A stretch of DNA of 7,836 bases, taken from assembly GCA_016201805.1 (NCBI GenBank), contig JACQCB010000195.1:1-7836 (forward strand), read 5' to 3'. The translations under genes were made by a program, and so were the position numbers. The stretch is from Nitrospirota bacterium (GTDB taxonomy: Bacteria; Nitrospirota; Nitrospiria; Nitrospirales; Nitrospiraceae). Below are positions 1 through 5,384 of the stretch, in pieces. How positions within the stretch are numbered: position 1 is the stretch's first letter; the number at the start of each line of letters is the position of its first letter. The notes under the pieces were generated by a model, which searched no databases, was not told the DNA's origin, and saw only the letters and a program-made list of their open reading frames with translations.

Positions 1-257
1 ATCCCCAGCAAGGTCAACCGGACAACGTCCATCCACCTGAAATTCAGCAACTCCTTCCAGGACCCCGCCACAGTTACCAGGAACAGGCATATAAAGGCGA
101 TGAAGATTCTGAGCGAGACCACTTCGAAGGGAGACATGTCCTTGTGGCGAACAACCTCCTTCATGACAGGGGTGACGGTGCTGAGCATCAGGACCGCCGA
201 GGTCAGGTAGAGCAGGGGGGCCGCGTCATGGTGACTTTCCGTGTGGTTCGTTATCAT
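1..257 (-). CDS. EamA/DMT-superfamily membrane transporter, N-terminal fragment (runs off the left edge)
   Basis: This is the first 85 codons of a minus-strand gene whose remainder lies outside the window. The ATG at 257-255 has a good ribosome binding site, AGGAG, at 269-265 with a 7-base spacer, the best one in the window. After a short, His-rich cytoplasmic start (HTESHH at residues 5-10), residues about 14-33 form a hydrophobic helix (LLYLTSAVLMLSTVTPVMKE). A polar turn follows, then MSPFEVVSLR and a second helix at about 50-65. The order of helix, conserved Pro, short loop with 'SPFE..SLR', and helix is the usual opening of 10-helix EamA (drug/metabolite transporter) proteins of the inner membrane, which export or import small metabolites. 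The substrate cannot be told. It starts 18 bases after the PilZ-like gene and is probably co-transcribed with it. The family call rests on about a quarter of the expected length. Confidence 0.72.
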   Translation of the reverse strand, partial: MITNHTESHHDAAPLLYLTSAVLMLSTVTPVMKEVVRHKDMSPFEVVSLRIFIAFICLFLVTVAGSWKELLNFRWMDVVRLTLLG

Positions 258-264
258 GTCAGCG

Positions 265-269
265 CTCCT
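265..269 (-). promoter_or_regulatory. Ribosome binding site of the EamA-like gene
   Basis: The minus strand reads AGGAG followed by 7 bases and the ATG at 257. This settles the start of the transporter fragment. It lies in the 18-base gap after the stop of the PilZ-like gene (TGA at 278-276), as expected for a gene translated from a shared mRNA. Confidence 0.7.
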
Positions 270-275
270 GGCTGG

Positions 276-599
276 TCAAAGGGCGGTCAAGCTAATGGCG
301 GCATGTTGGTCGAGGAACTGTGCGATCCATGTCTGGTGTTCGGGAGAGATGGCGGTAACGCGTCCCCCCAGGATGGGAGGAATGGCGTGGGTGACAAGGA
401 CGGTGCAGCGGATGGGACACTCGTTGGTGAGTTGGAATTCTAGCTCAATCGCCTCTCCGCAGGTGACGAGTAGATCGGTACTTAAGCCGATGCCATATGG
501 GGTGAGTTGGGTAATCTGGCATGCAGCGGTGTCCGTGCCCCTGCGGAGTTGCCCGGTCCGTTCGATGCTGATCCGGAAAAATTCTCGCTGGTATTTCAT
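276..599 (-). CDS. Small PilZ-like domain protein (107 aa)
   Basis: A single-domain protein of PilZ length. The usual PilZ opening RxxxR is visible as R5-E-F-F-R9 after MKYQ. It is followed by alternating beta-strand-like segments (C27-Q-I-T, G36-I-G-L-S, I51-E-L-E-F, C65-T-V-L-V) and a late 'GGRVTAI' at 78-84 that matches the strand closing the barrel. PilZ proteins bind cyclic-di-GMP and act on motility, secretion or polysaccharide machinery. Here the second motif (D/N-x-S-x-x-G) reads Q-L-T-P-Y-G at 31-36, so nucleotide binding is doubtful. I chose ATG 599 because it places RxxxR at the usual position. It also overlaps, as ATGA, the stop of an upstream frame. A GTG at 650 would add 17 residues of unlikely composition. 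No clear Shine-Dalgarno precedes either start. The EamA-like gene follows 18 bases downstream. Confidence 0.62.
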   Translation of the reverse strand: MKYQREFFRISIERTGQLRRGTDTAACQITQLTPYGIGLSTDLLVTCGEAIELEFQLTNECPIRCTVLVTHAIPPILGGRVTAISPEHQTWIAQFLDQHAAISLTAL

Positions 600-880
600 A
601 GCGCGCCCGGCATGATCTGCATTGTCGGCAGGATGCCGATGCTCTCCCACCGTTTTCTCTGGAACCCCTTATGGCTGCATGATGCAAAACTCCTCGACTG
701 CCCTTTGAGTTTCCCGATTCTCCTACGGTTTTCATTTCCTGGGAACTGAGATGGCAAGGATAGCGGGGTATTTTGTCTGCCATTGAGAGCCTGATTTATG
801 GCTTCAAGAAGAATATCGGCTTTCCAAGGAGACGGCTTGAGAATGGGCGGAATATAACCGGATCCCCAGGCCCCCTGGTC
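596..880 (-). pseudogene. Possible remnant of a response-regulator receiver domain (C-terminal end)
   Basis: In one minus-strand frame, positions about 773-880 encode GAWGSGY followed by ILKPSPW and then ILLEAINQALNG. This resembles the last strand and helix of a CheY-like receiver: a small-residue strand, the invariant K-P, and an amphipathic helix of the type LLEAI..AL. The phosphoacceptor Asp, the acidic pocket and the T/S strand expected upstream are not found in any of the three minus-strand frames up to 1125, so at most the final quarter of the domain survives. The frame continues for about 58 further codons without recognisable content and stops with TGA at 598-596, overlapping the ATG of the PilZ-like gene (ATGA). 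This could be a decayed receiver gene once coupled to PilZ, or a chance likeness. An ATG at 1000 would make it a 134-residue ORF with an unlikely N-terminus rich in R, P and Q. Confidence 0.33.
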
Positions 881-909
881 GCCGCAGGCCCATTGACCTA
901 TGCGGTCTT

Positions 910-1095
910 GTGGTGGGGGTGTTCGGTGGATTTGGCGCGGTCGTGGCCGAAGCCCACCATCAGACTCTCGTTGATTTGGGCGGTCACCCATATAAATCAA
1001 TTTGTTGTAAGGATCAGAATGGCACCTGGTTTACGTTGTCTTTAACGGCAGGAGAAGGGGACCACCTTCCTGCTTGGTACGCCGAGACCCTCTGA
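910..1095 (+). CDS. Weak small-ORF candidate with signal-peptide-like start (61 aa)
   Basis: This is the only plus-strand frame in the window that might be more than a shadow, as it is not opposite an accepted gene. From a GTG at 910 it reads a hydrophobic stretch (VVGVFGGFGAVV) ending in A-E-A, a plausible signal-peptidase site, then a balanced 46-residue tail with a Cys-Cys pair (ICCKD) and several aromatics. The in-frame codons just before the GTG encode RRRPIDLCGL, which would make a better signal n-region, but no ordinary start codon precedes them before the stop at 838-840. There is no ribosome binding site. I recognise no family. It may be the end of a broken gene or non-coding. Confidence 0.15.
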   Translation: MVGVFGGFGAVVAEAHHQTLVDLGGHPYKSICCKDQNGTWFTLSLTAGEGDHLPAWYAETL

Positions 1096-1107
1096 GAACG
1101 GTCTGGC
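1081..1107 (-). other. Imperfect hairpin downstream of the DUF6573-like gene
   Basis: GCCGAGACC (1081-1089) and GGTCTGGC (1100-1107) pair with one bulged base around a 10-base loop. The hairpin begins 18 bases after the stop of the DUF6573-like gene. It could end or protect that transcript, but no T-run follows on either strand, so I do not call it an intrinsic terminator. Confidence 0.3.
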
Positions 1108-1125
1108 ACCAGAAAGAAGCTTTAT

Positions 1126-1842
1126 CTAATTGTTCAAGGGGGAGATGATGGTCGAGACTTCATCGCGGAGGCTCAAGGTCAGTGCATAGGTCGTGGCTTG
1201 GTCTCCGTGCGCGATTGCGTGCAGGACGCAGAGGTGGGGGATGGTATCCGGAGGGAACGCGAGGAGGACCGGAAATTCGATCCACGGGATGGTTGTGCGC
1301 GAGGTCGATAAACGTAGGCGGAGGGCCATCAACACATCCCGCATACGGGACTCGTACTGGTCTTCCGGAATTCCATGGGAGGCCGTAATGGCGACATCCC
1401 AGAGGGGTTTGGTGATCCCGACAGGGAGGGGCAGGCCTATTGTTTTAGCGAGGGGAGTGACATCGATGAGAAGCCCCGTTTGAAGGGCCTCCTCACGGGA
1501 CCTGATGACAGGCTGGACGGTTCCAGGCTGGTGCCCATCGTTGAGAGACTCGGCTTGTCCGTCTTGTGACGAAGCAGCTAAAGACGAAACCGCCGGGTTT
1601 GTCTCTCTTGTCTCCATTGATGGGGCCGAGGAGGTTTTATCCGGCGCGGACGAGTCGGTCGCCAAGGGCAAGGGATTGGGATTGGCAGGCGACGTGAAAC
1701 CGCCTGAGGCGCTGAGGATGCCGTCATAGATAATTCGAGCAGCCTGAGACCATTGGGAATTGAATGGCCGTCCCTGGAAGGCCGCTTCTGCGGCTTTCCG
1801 TTCATCCTGTGTCAGACTGCGTGGTGCGTTGGGGTGTTTCAT
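1126..1842 (-). CDS. Hypothetical protein with C-terminal DUF6573-like domain (238 aa)
   Basis: Function unknown. Three parts are visible. Residues about 8-45 form a compact helical module (LTQDERKAAEAAFQG, then PFN..WS.AARIIYDGI). Residues about 46-112 are a Ser/Pro/Ala/Thr-rich linker, probably disordered. Residues about 113-226 match the pattern I associate with DUF6573: 'R.EAL..G.LIDVT..A...G.P.PV..T..LW', then 'R..DVLMALR', and a closing beta-rich part. There is no signal peptide or membrane helix. I chose ATG 1842, where the conserved-looking sequence begins. An in-frame TTG at 1929 would add 29 residues, and its TTG overlaps the TGA of the kinase gene (TTGA), so coupling cannot be excluded. 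The added residues look like translated spacer. No Shine-Dalgarno is seen. A TTGACA-type promoter lies just upstream, so the gene may have its own promoter. The gene itself is secure; the DUF assignment is from memory of the family pattern. Confidence 0.75.
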   Translation of the reverse strand: MKHPNAPRSLTQDERKAAEAAFQGRPFNSQWSQAARIIYDGILSASGGFTSPANPNPLPLATDSSAPDKTSSAPSMETRETNPAVSSLAASSQDGQAESLNDGHQPGTVQPVIRSREEALQTGLLIDVTPLAKTIGLPLPVGITKPLWDVAITASHGIPEDQYESRMRDVLMALRLRLSTSRTTIPWIEFPVLLAFPPDTIPHLCVLHAIAHGDQATTYALTLSLRDEVSTIISPLNN

Positions 1843-1849
1843 AGCGAGG

Positions 1850-1877
1850 GAGATAGGTCTTATGGGAGTGATGTCAA
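1850..1877 (-). promoter_or_regulatory. Candidate sigma70-type promoter before the DUF6573-like gene
   Basis: The minus strand reads TTGACA (1877-1872), a perfect -35 hexamer, then a 16-base spacer and TATCTC (1855-1850), a weak -10. The -10 ends only 7 bases before ATG 1842, so transcription would begin at or next to the start codon. That would suit a leaderless mRNA and the missing ribosome binding site. The -10 match is poor, so this is tentative. Confidence 0.3.
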
Positions 1878-1925
1878 GGGGGTGAGAGAAAAGTATCGGG
1901 TTGGCAGTCTGCACCGGCAGGCAAC

Positions 1926-3878
1926 TCAAGGGGCAGTCGGGAAGCGAACGACGAACCGGCTGCCCTTCCCTTCTTCGCTTCGGACCTCCAGCGTGCCGCC
2001 GTTGTCCTCGATCAGCCGTTTGACGTTCGTCAAACCCAACCCCGTGCCATATTCCTTGGTCGTGAAGAAGGGCTCGAAGATGTGGTCCAGATGGTGGCGT
2101 GGGATTCCGCAGCCGGTATCGGCCACCTCGATCTCCACATGGCCCTGTTCACCGGCTTTGGTCGTCACGTAGAGCCGTCCTTCCTCCGGCATGGCCTCCC
2201 GTGCGTTGATGAGCAGATTCACCAAGGCCTCTTTGACCTGGTCCGGATCCACGCTGACCTCCGGCAAGTCGGGAGCGAAGTCGGTGTTCAACGTCAGCCG
2301 TTCGAGGCCGCCTTGCGCCTTCCATTGCCACAGCGCCGCTTGGGCCAGGGCGTCGGGCGACAGGCGTTTGGGTTCCGGGGGTTTTTGGCGTGCGTAGCGC
2401 AGAAAATCGTTGATTCGGTGCGTGAGCCGGTCCACCTCGTCGATGATGTAGCGGGCGACTTCCTGCCTGACGGCGTCCGCCTGCTGTCCATCCAGTACCA
2501 GTTGGGCCGAGCTGCGGATCACGCCGAGGGGATTGCGCAGATCGTGCGCCAGGGCCGCCAGCAGCTGGCCGACCGAGGCCAGCTTCTCCCGCCGGATCAA
2601 CTCCTCCTGCTGCGTCTTGACCGTACGCAGGCTCTCTTCCAGCGACCGGCGCATGGCGTGAAAGGTACGCGCCAGGTCCTCGATTTCGTCGCCGGTCCGG
2701 ATGTCAACCGAAGCCGGCGCCTCCACGGCGGGTGACGTGGCCGGCTCCGGCAGCGCGGCGACGTTGCGCCGCAGGGCCTCCGCTTCACGCCGCAGAGTCA
2801 AGATGGGGCTCACGATCCGCCGTCCCACGACGAAGCCCAGGGACGCCAGCCCCACGACCAACCCGAATCCGATGAGGCCGACCGTCCACAGCAAGGAATA
2901 AATCGGCGCATAGGTTTCTTCCGGCTGTTGTCGGACGAAGGCGAACCAGAAGCCGTTTCCCAGGCTCAACGGACTCAGCCGATGCGCAAACCGAACCGGG
3001 GCGGCTCCGACGATCGAATCGCGGCCCCCATGAGCGTCATCGTCCGCGACGAACCACAGGGGCTTGTCTCGCGCGAGGCGGTTCAGCAGGGCCTGGTGAA
3101 TCAGATGTGCGGTCGGCGGCAACACCGGGCAGATCAGGGGGGTCCCCTCCGTGTCCAGCAGCATGCCGTGTCCGGTTTCTCCGATGCGGATCGGCAGGAT
3201 TGTGTTCATCAAGACGTCGCGACGGATGAGAAGACCCACCACCCCGATCGGCTCTTCACGGGGGCCGTCGAAGATCGGCACCGCCACGTCGAAGACATAT
3301 TCGTTCAGTGTCCGGTCATGCCGCAGTGTGCTGACGTAGGCTCCGCCGCGGCCTTCTTTGAAGGCTTCCTGCCACCATTCTTGCTCGGCGTTGAGATAAG
3401 GCGTGTGCGGATCGGTGGAGGCGACCAGGGCGCCGCGCTGGTCAGTGATCGCCACGCGGACGTACGAGCCGGTCTCCCGTGCCCACTCCTTCAGATAGGC
3501 GGTCGTTTGTGCCACGGCCGACGGTGCGGGATCGGCTGTCGGGTGGCTCCTGGGCCACAAGGTTGCGCGGCTTGCCAGCAGGCGACGGATGTCTGCCTCG
3601 CTTTGACCTGCATAGCGTCGGTTCGCGGTCTCCACGAGGTGGCGGACGAGTACGGGAACGATGGCCAGCCGCGCCGCGCGATCGATCTCCGTGTCCACGG
3701 CGGCGGCGATCCGGATCGCCGTCGAGCGGGCGATTTCCTGAAACCCGCTGCCGATGGCATGCTTCAGGCTGTCGGTGCTGTAAAGGTAGGTCGCAATCAA
3801 GGCGGCGATGCCGGGTAGGATGCCGACGATCAGCAGGGCGACGAAGAATTTTCGTTGAAGGCCGCCGGAACGACTCAT
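1926..3878 (-). CDS. Cache/HAMP membrane sensor histidine kinase, no PAS (650 aa)
   Basis: This is an inner-membrane sensor kinase that autophosphorylates on His and would pass phosphate to the NtrC-type regulator encoded 59 bases upstream. Residues 11-33 form the first membrane helix. About 40-320 form a periplasmic double-Cache sensor (EWWQEAF at 167-173, TGH at 235-237, CPVLP at 250-254, HGG at 283-285). About 328-352 form the second helix. A HAMP region (about 353-418) carries IRTGDEIEDL after a Pro/Ala insertion, and a short coiled coil leads to HisKA. The phosphorylated residue is H445 in ALAHDLRNPLG. HATPase motifs are complete: N box NLLINAREAM (554-563), G1 DTGCGIP (587-593), F box FEPFFTTKE (601-609), G2 GTGLGL (611-616). 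The H-box type and lengths fit NtrB/ZraS-like kinases. Its sensor resembles that of the 799-residue kinase, suggesting duplication. ATG 3878 gives a proper helix-first N-terminus; a weak GAGGA lies 12 bases before it. Confidence 0.94.
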   Translation of the reverse strand: MSRSGGLQRKFFVALLIVGILPGIAALIATYLYSTDSLKHAIGSGFQEIARSTAIRIAAAVDTEIDRAARLAIVPVLVRHLVETANRRYAGQSEADIRRLLASRATLWPRSHPTADPAPSAVAQTTAYLKEWARETGSYVRVAITDQRGALVASTDPHTPYLNAEQEWWQEAFKEGRGGAYVSTLRHDRTLNEYVFDVAVPIFDGPREEPIGVVGLLIRRDVLMNTILPIRIGETGHGMLLDTEGTPLICPVLPPTAHLIHQALLNRLARDKPLWFVADDDAHGGRDSIVGAAPVRFAHRLSPLSLGNGFWFAFVRQQPEETYAPIYSLLWTVGLIGFGLVVGLASLGFVVGRRIVSPILTLRREAEALRRNVAALPEPATSPAVEAPASVDIRTGDEIEDLARTFHAMRRSLEESLRTVKTQQEELIRREKLASVGQLLAALAHDLRNPLGVIRSSAQLVLDGQQADAVRQEVARYIIDEVDRLTHRINDFLRYARQKPPEPKRLSPDALAQAALWQWKAQGGLERLTLNTDFAPDLPEVSVDPDQVKEALVNLLINAREAMPEEGRLYVTTKAGEQGHVEIEVADTGCGIPRHHLDHIFEPFFTTKEYGTGLGLTNVKRLIEDNGGTLEVRSEEGKGSRFVVRFPTAP

Positions 3879-3900
3879 GTTGTCGCGCGTTCCTCGTGAA

Positions 3901-3929
3901 GCGTATCCTCAACGCGATGCGGGATACGC
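3901..3929. repeat. Perfect 8-bp inverted repeat between regulator and second kinase
   Basis: GCGTATCC (3901-3908) and GGATACGC (3922-3929) are exact reverse complements around 13 bases. The repeat lies between the stop of the regulator (3938) and the start of the second kinase (3878). No T-run follows on the minus strand, so termination is not indicated. An intercistronic mRNA hairpin or a dyad for a DNA-binding dimer are the alternatives. Confidence 0.55.
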
Positions 3930-3937
3930 ACGACGCG

Positions 3938-5302
3938 TCACGGCAAGTGGTGCTTGGCCATCCGATACCGCAGCGTGTTGCGTGTGATCTTCAGCAGGCG
4001 GCTCGCTTCCGAGACGTTGCCGCCGGTCTTTTGGAGCGCCTCCTGCAGCATGGCTTTTTCGATCTCCTCCACCGACAGACCGAACGAGAGCAAGGCCGGC
4101 AGGTCCCGGCGCGTCGTCGCGCCGGAGCCCCGCAGATTGGCCGGCAGATGCTCCGGTTTGATCTCGTCGTCTTTGCAACTGATCGTGAGCCACTCCACCG
4201 TGTTATGCAGTTCCCGCACGTTGCCTGGCCAGTGATAGCGTTGCAGGACGGCCAGGGCTTCGGGAGAGACGTTTCGAAGGCGGGTTCCGCGCTCGCGCGC
4301 GGCGGCTTCCAGAAAGGCCTCCAGCAGGGCTCGGACATCGCCCGTTCGTTCCCGCAAGGGAGGCAGGTGCAAGGGACAGCCGCTCAGGCGGTAGTAGAGA
4401 TCCTCGCGGAACCGGCCGTTCCTGACCAGGTCGGGAAGGGTTTGGTGGGTCGCGCAGATCACCCGGATATCCACCTTGATTCCGCGCAGGCCGCCCAACG
4501 GCTCAACGACGTGGTCCTCGAGGACCCGGAGCAGTTTGGCCTGGGCCGTCGGGCTCATCTCCCCGATCTCATCCAGGAACAGGGTGCCCCGGTCCGCCAA
4601 CTGAAAGCGGCCCGCTTTCGACTTTTTGGCGTCGGTGAAGGCGCCCTTTTCGTAGCCGAAGAGTTCCGATTCAAGCAGCGACTCGGGAATGCCGGCGCAG
4701 TTCACGGCGATCAGCGGTCCGTTGGCCCTGGCGCCGGCATAGTGGATGGCGCGCGCCAGCAGTTCCTTTCCTGTGCCGCTCTCCCCTGTGATCAGGACCG
4801 TGACGTCGGTCCTGGCCATCTCCATGGCCAACCGCTTGACCTCCGCCATCTGGGGCGACCGGCTGACGATCCGGTCGAAACTGAAGCGCTCATGGAGCCC
4901 GGCCCGCAAGGCCTGATTGTCCTGCGAGAGCCGTCTGACTTGTAAGGCCCGCGCGATGAGGATTTTCAGCTCCTCGTTGTCCACCGGCTTGGAAATGTAA
5001 TCGTAGGCCCCCTTCTTCATGGCTTCCACGGCGGATTTCACGGTGCCGTATCCCGTGATAATCAGGACCGGGACGTCCGGCCGCGTCTGTTTGGCTGCCT
5101 GGAGGACATCGAGGCCGGAGACGGCGCCGAGTTGGAGGTCGGTGACGATCAGATCGAGGCCCTCGGTCTCGCGCAAGAGGCGAAGGCCGTCTTCGCCCGT
5201 GCGGGCGAGGAGTAACTCGTAGCCTTCCGGCTTCAGCACCAACTCCAGGAGCCGGCGCATCCGGTCTTCATCTTCGATGACGAGGAGGGTTGGTGGGCGC
5301 AT
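3938..5302 (-). CDS. NtrC-family sigma54-dependent response regulator (454 aa)
   Basis: Cytoplasmic activator of sigma54 promoters, very probably the partner of the flanking kinases. The receiver (about 4-118) has its acidic pocket in E10-D11-E12, phosphoacceptor D55 (VTDLQLG), T83 and K105-P106. The AAA+ domain (about 143-370) has Walker A GESGTGKE (173-180), Walker B GTLFLDEIGEM (239-249), the arginine-rich segment GRFREDLYYRL (296-306) and sensor II WPGNVREL (358-365). The C-terminus (about 408-450) is a Fis-type helix-turn-helix (GGNVSEASRLL..TRNTLRYRM). The length is normal for AtoC/ZraR/NtrC-type regulators. The sigma54-contact loop reads GAFTDA (220-225), with Asp where the family consensus has Gly. 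The gene starts 82 bases after the 799-residue kinase gene and ends 59 bases before the 650-residue one. ATG 5302 gives the standard receiver start (PTLLVIEDE), but no clear Shine-Dalgarno precedes it. Targets cannot be inferred from this window. Confidence 0.95.
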   Translation of the reverse strand: MRPPTLLVIEDEDRMRRLLELVLKPEGYELLLARTGEDGLRLLRETEGLDLIVTDLQLGAVSGLDVLQAAKQTRPDVPVLIITGYGTVKSAVEAMKKGAYDYISKPVDNEELKILIARALQVRRLSQDNQALRAGLHERFSFDRIVSRSPQMAEVKRLAMEMARTDVTVLITGESGTGKELLARAIHYAGARANGPLIAVNCAGIPESLLESELFGYEKGAFTDAKKSKAGRFQLADRGTLFLDEIGEMSPTAQAKLLRVLEDHVVEPLGGLRGIKVDIRVICATHQTLPDLVRNGRFREDLYYRLSGCPLHLPPLRERTGDVRALLEAFLEAAARERGTRLRNVSPEALAVLQRYHWPGNVRELHNTVEWLTISCKDDEIKPEHLPANLRGSGATTRRDLPALLSFGLSVEEIEKAMLQEALQKTGGNVSEASRLLKITRNTLRYRMAKHHLP

Positions 5303-5328
5303 AGATCGATCGGGCCAAGCAATGCACG

Positions 5329-5345
5329 GGGCGCTGAGGCCGCCC
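5329..5345. repeat. Short GC-rich inverted repeat between first kinase and regulator
   Basis: GGGCG (5329-5333) and CGCCC (5341-5345) pair around a 7-base loop, 27 bases before the regulator's ATG. It is too short to stand alone as strong evidence and has no T-run on the minus strand. It may form a small intercistronic hairpin. Confidence 0.3.
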
Positions 5346-5384
5346 TTTGTTCATGGTACTGCGTCGCGCGGACGGAGGCAAGCT

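Larger units (their letters stand above)
651..1125. other. Gene-poor stretch of about 475 bases, lower GC
   Basis: No intact recognised gene lies here. Composition is well below that of the signalling genes: 25 of 60 bases at 961-1020 and 29 of 60 at 721-780 are G or C. It holds the receiver-like remnant (773-880, minus), a weak plus-strand small ORF (910-1095) and an imperfect hairpin (1081-1107). It may be degraded coding DNA, the leader of the PilZ-like gene, or both. A promoter for the PilZ-EamA pair would be expected here, but I find no convincing -35/-10 pair. Confidence 0.6.

Noticed and set aside
1020..1035. TGGCAC with a downstream TTAC, resembling a sigma54 promoter on the plus strand
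   Set aside because: The -12 element lacks the required GC, and only a weak 3' ORF end lies downstream. A second TGGCAC at 1104-1109 has no -12 partner either.
1081..1107. Rho-independent terminator after the DUF6573-like gene
   Set aside because: The stem is imperfect and no T-run follows on either strand.
1597..1929. TTG 1929 as the start of the DUF6573-like gene
   Set aside because: It overlaps the kinase stop in a way that would allow coupling, but the extra 29 residues look like translated spacer, and the conserved-looking module starts at ATG 1842. Kept as an alternative only.
2082..2735. Open plus-strand frame opposite the kinase core of the second sensor
   Set aside because: It mirrors the HisKA and HATPase codons, has no domain of its own and no ribosome binding site.
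2928..3818. Open plus-strand frame of about 296 codons opposite the second kinase
   Set aside because: It is antisense to a complete Cache sensor, has low-complexity composition and no domain, so I treat it as a shadow.
3479..4945. Long open plus-strand frame opposite the regulator and the second kinase
   Set aside because: Its product is rich in R, G, P and Q, with no recognisable domain, and it spans two well-supported minus-strand genes and their spacer. GC-rich coding DNA commonly leaves such antisense frames open.
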